Source of the DNA: Brachyhypopomus gauderio
Taxonomy: Eukaryota; Chordata; Actinopteri; Gymnotiformes; Hypopomidae
Reading direction: 5' to 3'
Length of the DNA stretch: 64,000 nucleotides
NCBI RefSeq assembly: GCF_052324685.1
Contig: NC_135214.1
Span: forward strand, 34,610,954-34,674,953
Under the pieces are notes generated by a model, which saw only the letters and a list, made by a program, of their open reading frames with translations, ran no database searches and was not told the DNA's origin. Position numbers and translations under genes: made by a program. The first letter of the stretch is position 1; each line of letters starts with the position of its first letter. Of this stretch, positions 47,420 through 59,519 are shown in pieces.

Positions 47420-47453
47420 CGTGTGTGTGTGTGTGTGTGTGTTTGTGTGTGTG
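47420..47453 (+). repeat. (GT)n microsatellite
   Basis: About 16 GT dinucleotides with one interruption. Confidence 0.9.
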
Positions 47454-48004
47454 TATACTTCACACAATGAAAGACAGAATTCTCAATTTTCTGCTTGTCT
47501 CTGTGTTCCAGCACCTCTGCTCAGTCTGATAGGGACAGATACACAGTGCAGTAGTTCATCCATGTGGTAGTCACTATTCAAAATGCTTCACGTATAATTT
47601 GGTTCAATGACATTCTTTCCTTTTTTCTTTGCTTCAGACTGTTTGTACTGTAAGTTTCACTCAGCATTAACATTTTCTCATGTAAATGTGATTCTCTGAA
47701 GAATGTTGAAGTATTGGTATCAGTAGGAGACCTCGTCATGATGAACAAATACAGATGGATATTTTCTTCAGACAATATTATGCTAATCACAGTGAGCTGT
47801 TGGTTTTGGTATTCATTAAGTAAAAAGCTAATGTGTGCTTGGTAAGAACAAATTGTATGAAAGGAAATTAATGTAGAACTATCTGTACTAGCCATTTGTC
47901 CTATTAGCAGTTTACCCGTAGAAACCAAATTAGGTCTAAAGATATTTTAAAATAAAAAAATAATAATTAACTTGATGAAACTTAGTTTGTGTTTGCAGGG
48001 CTGG

Positions 48005-51000
48005 AGATTCCCTGTACTACTCTAAAGAGCATTTATACTCCTGTAGGGAGCGTATACTACTCTAGGCAGCATAAATAGTCCTGTAGGGAGCGTATACTAC
48101 TCTATGGAGCATATATATATATATATATATACTCCTGTATGGAGTATATATATACTCCTGTATATATATATGCTCTAGGAAGCATATAGGGAGGTTATAC
48201 TACACTAGGAAGTATATATGGTCTAGGGAGCATATATATACTTCTGTAGGGAGTGTATACTATTCTAGAGAGCATATATACTCCTGTAGGGATCGTATAC
48301 TACTCTAGGGAGCATATATACTCCTGTAGGGAGCGTTTACTACTCTAGGGAACATATATACTCCTGTAGGGAGCGTTTACTACTCTAGGGAACATATACT
48401 CCTGTAGGGAGCTTATACTACTCTAGAGAGCATATATACTCCTGTAGGGATCGTATACTACTCTAGGAAGCATATATACTCCTGTAGGGAGGTTATACTA
48501 CACTAGGAAGTATATATGCTCTAGGGAGCATATATATACTTCTGTAAGGAGTGTATACTACTCTAGAGAGCATATATACTCCTGTAGGGATCGTATACTA
48601 CTCTAGGGAGCATATATACTCCTGTAGGGAGCGTTTACTACTCTAGGGAACATATATACTCCTGTAGGGAGCTTATACTACTCTAGAGAGCATATATACT
48701 CCTGTAGGGAGTTTATACTACTCTAGAGAGCATATATACTTCTTTAGGGAGCATGTACTACTCTAGGGAGCATATATATTCTCCTGTAGGGAGCGTATAC
48801 TAATCTAGGAAGCATATATACTCCTGTAGGGAGCGTATACTACTCTAGGAAGCTTATATACTCCTGTACGGAGCGTATACTACTCTAGAGAGTATACTCC
48901 TGTAGGGAGCGTATACTACTCTAGGAAGCATATATATACTTCTGTAGGGAGTGTATACTACTCTAGAGAGCATATATACTCCTGTAGGGATGTATACTAC
49001 TCTAGGGAGCAAATATACTCCTGTAGGGAGCGTTTACTACTCTAGGGAACATATATACTCCTCTAGTGAGCTTATACTACTCTAGAGAGCATATATACTC
49101 CTGTAGGGAGTTTATACTACTCTAGTGAGCATATATATTCTCCTGTAGGGAGCGTATACTACTCTAGGAAGCATATATACTCCTGTATGGAGCATATATC
49201 CTGTAGGGAGCATATACTACTCTAGGGAGCATATATACTCCTGTAGGGAGCGTACAATACTCCAGAGAGCATATATACTCCTGTAGGGAGCATATACTAT
49301 TCTAGGAAGCATATATATACTTCTGTAGGGAGTGTATACTACTCTAGAGAGCATATATACTCCTGTAGGGATCGTATACTACTCCAGGGAACATATATAC
49401 TCCTGTAGGGAGCATATACTACTCTAGGGAGCATATATACTCCTCTAGGGAGTGTATACTACTCTAGGGAGCATATATACTCCTCTAGGGAGTGTATATT
49501 ACTCTAGGAAGCATATATACTCCTGTAGGGAGCATATCCTAATCTAGGGAGCATATATACTCCTGTAGAGGTAGCGTATACTACTCTAGGAAGCATATAT
49601 ATACTCCTGTAGGGAGCGTATAATACTCCAGAGAGCATATATACTCCTGTAGGGAGCATATACTAATCTAGGGAGCATATATACTCCTGTAGGGAGCGTA
49701 TACTACTCTAGGAAGCATATATACTCCTGTAGGGAGCGTTTACTACTTTAGGGAGCATATATACTCCTGTGGGGAGCGTATGCTACTCTAGAGAGCATAT
49801 ATACTCCAGTAGGGAGTGTATACTACTCTAGGAAGCATATATACTCCTGAAGGGAGCGTATACTACTCTAGGGAGTATATATACTCCTGTAGGGAGCATA
49901 TACTACTCTAGGAAGAATATATACTCCTGTAGGGAACGTATATTACTCTAGGAAGCATATATACTCCTGTAGGTAGCATATACTACTCTACAGAGCATAT
50001 ACACTCCTGTAGGGAGCATATACTACTCTACAGAGCATATACACTCCTGTAGGGAGCGTATACTACTCTAGGAAGAATATATACTCCTGTAGGGAACATA
50101 TATTACTCTAGGAAGCATATATACTCCTGTAGGGAGCATATACTACTCTACAGAGCATATATACTCCTGTAGGGAGCGTATACTACTCTAGGAAGCATAT
50201 ATACTCCTGTACGGAGTGTATATCCTGTAGGGAGCATATACTACTCTAGGGAGCATATATACTCCTGTAGGGAGCGTACAATACTCCAGAGAGCATATAT
50301 ACTCCTGTAGGGAGCATATACTATTCTAGGAAGCATATATATACTTCTGTAGGGAGCGTATACTACTCTAGAGAGCATATATACTCCTGTAGGGATCGTA
50401 TACTACTCCAGGGAACATATATACTCCTGTAGGGAGCATATACTACTCTAGGGAGCATATATACTCCTCTAGGGAGTGTATACTACTCTAGGGAGCATAT
50501 ATACTCCTCTAGGGAGTGTATATTACTCTAGGAAGCATATATACTCCTGTAGGGAGCATATCCTAATCTAGGGAGCATATATACTCCTGTAGAGGTAGCG
50601 TATACTACTCTAGGAAGCATATATATACTCCTGTAGGGAGCGTATAATACTCCAGAGAGCATATATACTCCTGTAGGGAGCATATACTAATCTAGGGAGC
50701 ATATATACTCCTGTAGGGAGCGTATACTACTCTAGGAAGCATATATACTCCTGTAGGGAGCGTTTACTACTTTAGGGAGCATATATACTCCTGTGGGGAG
50801 CGTATGCTACTCTAGAGAGCATATATACTCCAGTAGGGAGTGTATACTACTCTAGGAAGCATATATACTCCTGAAGGGAGCGTATACTACTCTAGGGAGT
50901 ATATATACTCCTGTAGGGAGCATATACTACTCTAGGAAGAATATATACTCCTGTAGGGAACGTATATTACTCTAGGAAGCATATATACTCCTGTAGGTAG

Positions 51001-51262
51001 CATATACTACTCTACAGAGCATATACACTCCTGTAGGGAGCATATACTACTCTACAGAGCATATACACTCCTGTAGGGAGCGTATACTACTCTAGGAAGA
51101 ATATATACTCCTGTAGGGAACATATATTACTCTAGGAAGCATATATACTCCTGTAGGGAGCATATACTACTCTACAGAGCATATATACTCCTGTAGGGAG
51201 CGTATACTACTCTAGGAAGCATATATACTCCTGTACGGAGTGTATACTACTCTAGGAGTCTG
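48005..51262 (+). repeat. Large minisatellite, 40 bp unit, ~80 copies, with higher-order structure
   Basis: The unit can be written as CTCCTGTAGGGAGCGTATAC followed by TACTCTAGGAAGCATATATA. Variants differ at a few positions (GCGTATAC/GCATATAC/GTGTATAC/GCGTTTAC; AGGAAG/AGGGAG/AGAGAG). Two higher-order repeats are visible: 49198-50221 is repeated almost exactly at 50222-51245 (offset 1,024 bp), and a block near 48180 recurs near 48478. The CTCC-TGTA-GGGAG part and TATA-rich parts are semi-palindromic. The array lies deep in nfic intron 1 and has no coding content. Confidence 0.97.
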
Positions 51263-51516
51263 TCCTCTGTCTGCTGAGGGGGTGGCAGAGGGAAGGGACA
51301 GGAGAGAGAGACAGAGACAGATGGAGAGAGACCAGCAGCATACAGGAGAGGTTGATGGAGTGATTGCAGGGGGTTGGGAGGAGCAGCAACGTGGTCTCTG
51401 AGTAACCAGGTGATCTCTAATCCCCTATAATGGATTTCTATTGTTGTGGTATGTTCAGGTCAGAGCTCAAGTGGAGTGACTGCTTTGCATTTCCCATAAA
51501 GCACGCTGCCCTGATT

Positions 51517-51552
<36 letters not shown>

Positions 51553-53150
51553 GTCTCTCTCTCACTCTCTGTCCCTCTCTCTCTCTTATGTGCTTCTCTG
51601 TGCGTATTAACGACTGCAGTCACCTGACCGCAAAGCTGCTTAGTATCCCGATGAATCGCAGTGTAACTGGTGTGTTGTCGTCCTGCTCAAGTTCTTCCTG
51701 TTTTAGGGTGCAGGTCAGATCTGGGGTCAGGCTCAAAAGAAAACACCTTGTTGGGCTGTGACCCACTATAGCCCTGCACCCATCACACAGGATGTTGCTT
51801 TAGAAATCAGTAATCCAATACCGTGTAATACTCCTACAAAATCTAGAATGGTATCCGTGGTTCGGGTTTACAAGGAGTCATATTGATTTGACACGGGGTT
51901 CTCTGTGGCAGTCTCCGCTTTCACAGGGCCTGGCGCAGGGGGCGGTGTGAGTGATTCTATTGTTTCAGGTGTAGCGGTACACCTGCTCAGGTGGAGAGCT
52001 GTCAGTGGCTAATACTGCCAGAGGTGTTCCCACACTGACTGTCTCTTTTTGGCCTGAAGCTGTGTGCGTGTGCGCGTGCGTGTGTGTGTGTGTGGGTGTG
52101 TGTGTGCGTGCGTGCGTGCGTGCGCGTGCGTGCCTGTGTGTGTGTGTGTGTGTTGAACAGGTTCAGCAAGACATTAAGATCCCAGTATGCCTTTAAGTCA
52201 CAGTGTACGTAAGCTTCAAATAATCATCTGAAATCATTAAAAATGTCACTATAAATCATAAATAATAACCATTTAATGGAATTCACTACCTAAAATTAGC
52301 TACCGTACATACAGATATATTTCACAAAAAATGATCAAAGCTCTTTCAGTAGCCGTAGGTGGTTGTGGGTCTTTTTTCAGATGTAAAATTGCTCCTAATA
52401 TGTCCTGTTATAAATGATCAGAGTGCTTCAGACGATGGACACAATATTCACATCAGCGTTTCTCTGACTGATCATACAGCAGTTATTACCACTAACAGCA
52501 GGACAATCAAACACATTTGTGAAAATGTAGTTTTTTGGTGTCATTTCAAACACAAGCTCATCACTCAAGCAGCTTATCATAGTCTTCAGTAATTATAAAG
52601 TGCCCAACCAGCGAGCACTTAGATCCTCTAACTGGTTGTGATGAGAAGCTAATTGGATGTACTGATAGGATGGATTCATCACTGTAAAACAGAAACTCTC
52701 ATTTTCTCAATAGGTGAATGTATGTGTCACATTTACAAATGAATTGTTTGTGTCAATTTGAAATATACTATACTGTTGCACTATTCATACAGTAGACCAT
52801 ACATGAATAAATCAAGTTTTTTATCTTTGGCCTAAATTGTGAGTTTTGAAGCTGTAATTATCGTTCTGCGTTATTGATGTGCTGCAGTGTCGTTTATCTT
52901 AAACCTGCGTGTGTTGTGGAGGGTTGAGCAGACTTCTCAGACTTCAGTGCAGTGATCAGTTATGGTGATTGATTTTGGAAAACCCTGATAACACAGAGCC
53001 ACTGCGTGCTGTGATCCAACCCAGTGCAAAAGAGCGTGAGGAAGACTCTCATCACTGTCTGAGAATGAGGAAGACTCATCACTGTCTGAGAATGAGGAAG
53101 ACTCTCAGCTGGAGGTGTCTGCAAGCTTTTGTTGTGCATGACTGTAAGCA
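51263..53150 (+). other. nfic intron segment
   Basis: Contains a (CT)n run at about 51521-51585 and a (GT)n/(GC) mixed run at 52059-52153. About 53040-53107 holds two to three copies of a 26-29 bp CACTGTCTGAGAATGAGGAAG unit. No coding sequence seen. Confidence 0.6.
52059..52153 (+). repeat. (GT/GC)n mixed microsatellite
   Basis: Alternating purine-pyrimidine GTGC/GT tract about 95 bp long, a candidate Z-DNA former. Confidence 0.9.
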
Positions 53151-53154
53151 GTAG

Positions 53155-54028
53155 GAAAACAGTAGTGTTAATGTGACACATATCAAAACAGTAGTGTTAA
53201 TGTGACACATATCAAAACAGCAGTGTTAATGTGACACACATCAAAACAGTAGTGTTAATGTGACACACATCAAAACAGTAGTGTTAATGTAACACATATC
53301 AAACCAGCAGTGTTAATATGACACATATCAAACCAGCAGTGTTAATATGACACATATCAAAACAGTAGTGTTAATATGACACATATCAAAACAGTAGTGT
53401 TAATATGACACATATCAAACCAGCAGTGTTAATATGACACATATCAAACCAGCAGTGTTAATATGACACATATCAAAACAGTAGTGTTAATGTGACACAC
53501 ATCAAAACAGTAGTGTTAATGTGACACACATCAAAACAGCAGTGTTAATGTGACACATATCAAAACAGTAGTGTTAAAGTGACACACATCAAAACAGTAG
53601 TGTTAATGTGACACATATCAAAACAGTAGTGTTAATGTGACACACATCAAAACAGTAGTGTTAATGTAACACATATCAAACCAGCAGTGTTAATATGACA
53701 CATATCAAAACAGTAGTGTTAATATGACACATATCAAAACAGTAGTGTTAATATGACACATATAAAAACAGTAGTGTTAATGTAACACATATCAAACCAG
53801 CAGTGTTAATATGACACATATCAAACCAGCAGTGTTAATATGACACATATCAAAACAGTAGTGTTAATATGACACATATCAAACCAGCAGTGTTAATATG
53901 ACACATATCAAAACAGTAGTGTTAATGTGACACATATCAAACCAGCATTGTTAATATGACACATATCAAAACAGCAGGGTTAATATGACTCACATCAAAA
54001 CAGCAGTGTTAATATGACACAGATCAAA
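53155..54028 (+). repeat. 29 bp minisatellite, about 30 copies
   Basis: AAAACAGTAGTGTTAATGTG plus ACACATATC repeats about 30 times. Variants are ordered (AACAGTAG vs ACCAGCAG; AATGTG vs AATATG; ACATATC vs ACACATC), with runs of like units suggesting local unequal exchange. Confidence 0.97.
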
Positions 54029-55960
54029 AAATGGAAAAGTTGCTGTTAAAGGTTGACGTCCACTATTGTGTCTTCTACCCTCAGATCAAAGATTCAGGAG
54101 CTACTGAAGAACAGAGAGACATATGTGTGCTTTGAGGGAAAATGCAAAGGTTTTATATTCAATATTAGCTTAAAAACGAAACTCCAAACTCCCTGAGTGC
54201 TCACATATTATGTTCCAAAGCCATAAAAGAATCATGTCAGACCGTTCTTTACCCAACGGAATCATTACATGAGTAATTTACTGATGTTTGTGACTGTGTT
54301 TGTATGTCCCCATCTTGCATGACTATTATCTAGTCTGCAGATGTGAATAAGAAATGGGAGAAGGTAGCCAGCCGGTCTGCGATTGTAGTTGCGTCTGTGA
54401 TCTGCACCACGTGGGAAACCCTCTCTGGCCCTGAACCCTCCAAACTGACTGCCCTGCTCTCTACTAAAAACCTGCGGTAGCTGTTTTTGTTTGTTTGTTT
54501 TTCTCACATGTCTGTTTAGATGCTTCTGTGTGGACATGTTCCTTCATCCCTCCTCTCAACTCTCATTAGTCATGTGAAGAACTGTCAGATGGTTAAGATG
54601 GCGGCTGACAGAGCTGAGCATTTGCGTCAGCCGCACCTGGAGCAGTGGGCCAGGGCCCAGGAGGTTGTGGGTTCACGTCCTGCCAAGGGTGAGGTGTGTT
54701 GGACACCATCCCTGAAGGTGCTTCATCAAGTGTGCCCCGTTCCCTCGTAGTTCAGTGGACAGCTAAAACCTCTGCAACTGTGGCATGTGTTTATGTACAA
54801 GTGTAGTGGGCGGAGTCACTGCCGCTGTGCGTGGTGTGGTGGTGGTGTGGTGGTGTGGCGGTGGGGTGGTGTGGTGACATTCGCTGCTGTTAAGCCCAAG
54901 GATGACTATGGATGCGTGTGACGCTGTGGTCTGAGCCCATGTGTCCTGTGGGTTCATTGTACACATATTCAAGTGGTGGAGCATTTTGTACACAAAGAGG
55001 CCAATCACAGAATGAATCGCAGTCTTCTCCCTCCGGTGCTGTTAACACTCTTTGCTTTTGTGGTATGTCTGAGGTCAGTCTGCCACTGTCTTTGTGCTGA
55101 ACAGGAGGCTAGAGTGAACCTCACACCAGCCCCTCCTGCATTAGGAGGTGTCGTCGTAGTCGATATCATCATTATCGTCATCATCGTCATTCCCAGCACA
55201 ATAAACCCAAACACACGAGCAGCTCAGAGAAGACAGGCTAGACGGCGAACAGGTTTCTACACACAGACATCCAGACGGGTGTATGGCACTAATTATTCTC
55301 AGAGATGGACTTAATCATGCTAATTCTTTCTTGTTTCTGGGGTTCAGTTAACAAACCTGTTTTCTCTCTGTGTCTCCCTCTCTTTCTCTCTGTCTCTCTC
55401 TCTCTCTTGCTCCCCATCTCTCTCTCTGTCTCTCTCTCTCTCCTGTCTCACTCTCTCTGTCTTTTGTCAATGGAAGGTTGGTGCTATTTCATATGCGAAT
55501 GGGACAGGTGTGTTTATTTGGCATGGGAACGTGGACCTCATGACTGCATGTGTTCATTAGTGGTGGCCATAGACAGCTCTTCACTGTTTTGTTAGGCTTG
55601 GACATCTTTTCAGTGGCATCATTCCCCTTGGGAAATATGCCTAATGTATTACTTGCATATTAATCATATTAGTCACATTATTCATTAGGCACTGGATAAA
55701 GGACAGTCATAAATTTACAGTTGAAATAAATGAAAAGTCTTGGAAGTGTCAAACATTCCAAGAGAGGTTGGCATGAGTTTAATATTGATAGTGTGTGCTT
55801 CATGGATTCAGATTTTACTTAAAGTTATTCAACATGGAGTGTGCTTGACTGAATTCAAATGTTAGTTGTCCAGTGATCTGTAGTTTGTAGAAAATCACTG
55901 AGACAAAGACTCAAGCTCCATTCATATCCTAGAATTTCCATATCGTACAGCAAGAGAAAC
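54029..55960 (+). other. nfic intron segment
   Basis: No gene seen. A tRNA-like motif GTTGTGGGTTCACGTCCTGC at about 54663-54682 hints at a SINE spanning roughly 54590-54760. A GGTGGTGTGGT-type short tandem lies at 54832-54880. The block 55605-55725 contains TATTACTTGCATATTAATC and CATTATTCATTAGGCAC and looks enhancer-like. A (CT)n tract lies at 55370-55460. Confidence 0.45.
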
Positions 55961-56028
55961 AGGAAGTGATGGAGACAGAGATGAGCTCAAAAGCACAAAG
56001 CTACACCTACCTCCCCCACTCCCAACCA

Positions 56029-56155
56029 TCAGTCTGTCTGTCTGTCTCCTCCTGCCTGTCTGCCATCAGTCTGTCTGTCTGTCTCCTCCTGCCTGTCTGC
56101 CATCAGTCTGTCTGTCTGTCTCCTCCTGCCTGTCTGCCATCAGTCTGTCTGTCGG
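56029..56155 (+). repeat. 37 bp tandem repeat, about 3.5 copies
   Basis: CAGTCTGTCTGTCTGTCTCC plus TCCTGCCTGTCTGCCAT repeats with perfect period 37. Confidence 0.9.
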
Positions 56156-56189
56156 TAAGTCTGTCTGCTATTAGTCAGTGTGTTTTTCT

Positions 56190-56445
56190 CTATATCTGTA
56201 TTTATCTGTGTATTTGTTCATCTCTCTATCTCTGTATTTGTGTATTTGTTCATCTCTCTATATCTGTATGTATCTGTGTATTTGTTCATCTCCCTATATC
56301 TGTATGTATCTGTGTATTTGTTCATCTCTCTATATCTGTATGTATCTGTGTATTTGTTCATCTCTCTATATATGTATGTATCTGTGTATTTGTTCATCTC
56401 TCTATATCTGTATGTATCTGTGTATTTGTTCATCTCTCTATCTCT
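56190..56445 (+). repeat. 36 bp tandem repeat, about 6-7 copies
   Basis: TCTGTGTATTTGTTCATCTC plus TCTATATCTGTATGTA repeats. The 36 bp period keeps several frames open, giving artefact reading frames on both strands. Confidence 0.9.
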
Positions 56446-56541
56446 GCTTCTCTCCTCATTGTGGTGGTTAGTGACCAGTGGCAGACCCAGCAGCAGCAGT
56501 GCAGAGAGAGAAAGTGAGAGAGACAGAAGAGAAAGACAGAA

Positions 56542-56573
<32 letters not shown>

Positions 56574-57027
56574 GCTGTGTGACTCACTACTGGAAGTCAA
56601 CAGAATATCCCCTTTGACCCACTTTGTGCTAGAGAACCTTACCTTTTTTGTGGAAGCAGGCCACTATCCAACGCCACACACATAACAGGGCTTGATGGTA
56701 GATTCGAGAAGCCTTGTAACCAGAAGCACTTTACCCACTTTACCCAGGGAGGGAGTCTGTCAGTCTGTTTCACCCCACCGTGTCACCTCGTGTGCCATAT
56801 TCACTTATGGCGTGTGCTGTCTCCTCGTTACTGTGTGTTGCTACTGAACTCTACTGTATTTCTGTGTATTTGCAAGTGAAATTATTCCAGGGTGGAGATG
56901 AAGGGCTTCACTGTATCTGGAGACTTCACAGAAAACTCTGGAGAGCTAGTGTTCCAGGGTATTGACTGAGCTTAATCTGGTAATTACCGCGTGAGTGGGG
57001 ATTGTCGTTGTCGTCCCAGGTCCTGCT

Positions 57028-57155
57028 GGTTACTGGGAGCTTGTGTGAGGCCAGTCTGGGGTTACTGGGAGCGTGTGTGAGGCCAGTCTGGGGTTACTGG
57101 GAGCGTGTGTGAGGCCAGTCTGGGGTTACTGGGAGCGTGTGTGAGGCCAGTCTGG
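57028..57155 (+). repeat. 32 bp tandem repeat, 4 copies
   Basis: GGTTACTGGGAGCGTGTGTG plus AGGCCAGTCTGG, four successive copies with one or two changes. Confidence 0.9.
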
Positions 57156-57499
57156 GTTGGTGTTCCAGCTTGGGTGAGGGTTTGCTCAGAGATCTCCAGC
57201 CTCCGCATGGCTGTCGCTGTGTGTGGGAGGAACTGGACCGCACGGAGAACAGCTGCAGGAGTGCACCAGGGTCCACTGCTCAGACCAGGGAGGCTTATTT
57301 CAGCAGTGGTAGGGGCAAGGAGGGATGGGAGAGGTGGGGGGGGGGGGGGGGCAAGCAGATGGATAAGGAGGAGCAAGAAAGATGAATGAGAGATAAAGGG
57401 AGAGACTCCACCCAGAACATTTGGCTGCAGAACAGCAGGAGCAGGAAAAGGAGTGAAGAGTAGAAGGAGGATCCTGCCTCAGAGCTCAGAGATCCTACC

Positions 57500-57755
57500 T
57501 CATTGCTCAGAGACCCTGCCTCAGAGACCCTGCCTCAGAGACCCTGCCTCAGAGACCTTACCACAGAGACCCTGCCTCAGAGACCTTACCACAGAGACCC
57601 TGCCTCAGAGACCTTACCACAGAGACCCTGCCTCAGAGACCTTACCACAGAGACCCTGCCTCAGAGACCTTACCACAGAGACCCTGCCTCAGAGACCTTA
57701 CCACAGAGACCCTGCCTCAGAGACCTTACCACAGAGACCCTGCCTCAGAGCTCTT
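57500..57755 (+). repeat. 14/28 bp tandem repeat
   Basis: Two related 14-mers, AGAGACCCTGCCTC and AGAGACCTTACCAC, alternate to form a 28 bp higher unit about eight times, after a start of simple AGAGACCCTGCCTC copies. The reading frames rich in LPQRP are artefacts. Confidence 0.92.
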
Positions 57756-58089
57756 CCACACAGATTTCTCCACTGCAAGTATTCTTGCCACACTGTCTGC
57801 TCGAAGTGCTCCGTCACTGCCTGGACAATAATAATCCTGCAACAGAAAGGGAAAATACCTCTTGCCTCTTTTTTGTGGTTCTTTAATGGGACAGTTAATG
57901 TGACTCTGTTACGAACTGTAGTTTTGAGCTGCAGTTATTTCGGTTGCTAATGATGTGGTTGGGGGGAGGGGTGGTGCGTGTTTGCGAGATGAAGTAGGTC
58001 TTTCCTCTTATTCCTGCGGCGAAAAGTTTTCGGGAAGACCGCTGGGAAAAGCTTTGACTGGGACACGTGCTGGCGACCAGCGGGTAACC

Positions 58090-58136
58090 ATGGCAATGGA
58101 GGGTGCGTGTGTGTGTGTGTATATGGTGTGGTGCCT

Positions 58137-58175
<39 letters not shown>
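58090..58175 (+). repeat. (GT)n microsatellite
   Basis: GT-rich, with a pure run of about 16 dinucleotides at 58141-58174. A looser GTGTGC-type tract follows at 58396-58605. Confidence 0.9.
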
Positions 58176-58176
<1 letters not shown>

Positions 58177-58697
58177 CCACAACTCCCCAGTTCAGTAATC
58201 CTTTCCTGCTCCCACCCCCTCATAAGTGTCAGTTCTGAAAAAGATCTGCATGGAAGAAAAAGGAATCGGCTCTCTGTGTTGGCCATAATAAAAGAGGGTA
58301 TCCAGGCAACCGGTATGAATAAAACACTTTCCATTTCTGCAATAACACAATGATTCGATTACTCCATCAACGTGAGGCTGGGATAGTCCTCAGCTTGTGT
58401 GTGTGTGTGTGCGTGTGTGTATCTGTGTGTGTGTGTGCGTGCATGTGAGTGGGTGTGTATGTGTGCGTGCATGCGTGTGTGTGCGTGCATGCGTGTATGT
58501 TTACGTGTGCACATCTACAGTTGTGTATTAGTGCCTAATGCGTATGTGTGTGTGTGTGTGTGTGTGGGAGGGAGTGTGTATGTGCGAGTGTGTGTGTATG
58601 CGTGTGTGCAGTAAGACTCTCTAAGCTACCAGCAGTTCTTTAGTGTGTGGGGACAGGCTTGTGTATGTATGTGTGTGAAGTACTGACTCACCTGCAG

Positions 58698-58699
<2 letters not shown>

Positions 58700-58760
<61 letters not shown>

Positions 58761-58990
58761 GGGTTCTGGTTTTGTGTGTGTATGTGGGGGGGGGGGGGGG
58801 TACTGGTTTTGTGTCTGGCCTCTGTGTGTGGGTGTGGGTGTGTGTATGTGTGTGGGGGGGGTACTGGTTTTGTGTCTGGCCTCTGTGTGTGGGTGTGGGT
58901 GTGTGTATGTGTGTGTGTGGGGGGGGGGGGGGGGGGGGGGTACTGGTTTTGTGTCTGGCCTCTGTCTGTGGGTGTGGGTGGGTGGGTGTG
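58700..58990 (+). repeat. Composite GT / poly-G minisatellite
   Basis: Three to four copies of a unit made of a G run, TACTGGTTTTGTGTCTGGCC and a GT-rich stretch. The G runs at about 58743-58763, 58788-58800, 58854-58860 and 58919-58940 vary in length. The G runs are strong quadruplex candidates. Confidence 0.92.
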
Positions 58991-59284
58991 TGTCTATCTC
59001 TGGCCTGTGTCTCCAGCAGGTTGAGGCTTTTTAAGGTCATGGCTTGGCTCTGGCCTAGTTGCTAACGCCTCAGAACCATTCAGATGGTTGTCATGGGCAG
59101 CCTGCCATCACCCTACTGCTCATCACAGATCTCCACCTCATCTACCCCAGCAAACCCATCCATCCATCACCTGTGTGTATCAGTAACACTCTTACCACTG
59201 CTGCCTGACCTCAGGCCAGTTAAGGCAAACACTTCCTAACGACCATAGGAAAAGAAGAGTGTTCCTGTGGACCACAGCCAGGCC

Positions 59285-59516
59285 TAATATGGAAAGAGAA
59301 AGAGGGGGAGAGAGAGACACACACAAACAGAGAGAGATATACAGAGAGAGAGAGAGACTAACATACACAGAAAGAGAGACATACAGAGAGAGAGAGAGAC
59401 AGAGAGAGAGAGACAGAGAGAGAGAGACAGACAGAGAGAGAGAGAGACAGAGAGAGAGAGACATACAGAGAGAGGGAGACATACAGAGAGAGAGAGACAT
59501 ACAGAGAGAGAGAGAA
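59285..59516 (+). repeat. (GA)n-rich tract with GACATACAGAGA units
   Basis: Purine-only GA stretches are interrupted by ACATACAGAGAGAG units. A polypurine tract of this size is prone to triplex formation. Confidence 0.92.
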
Positions 59517-59519
59517 AGA

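Larger units (their letters stand above)
34561..48000 (+). other. nfic: nfic intron 1, proximal part
   Basis: No additional coding exon is supported. The stretch holds microsatellites (listed), a tRNA-like SINE candidate near 37700-37810, and GC-richer blocks at 38730-39600 and 46230-46650. Blocks around 38280-38600 and 45600-45850 are repeat-poor with TAAT-type cores and may be regulatory. Short frames such as those near 38734, 39270, 42400 and 47012 look like noise. Confidence 0.5.

Noticed and set aside
54655..54690. tRNA gene suggested by GGGTTCACGTCC
   Set aside because: No acceptor, D or anticodon arms can be folded around it; a SINE remnant is more likely.
57453..57950. Frame with LPQRPCLRDPASET repeats
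   Set aside because: Produced by the 14/28 bp satellite; no splice or start context.
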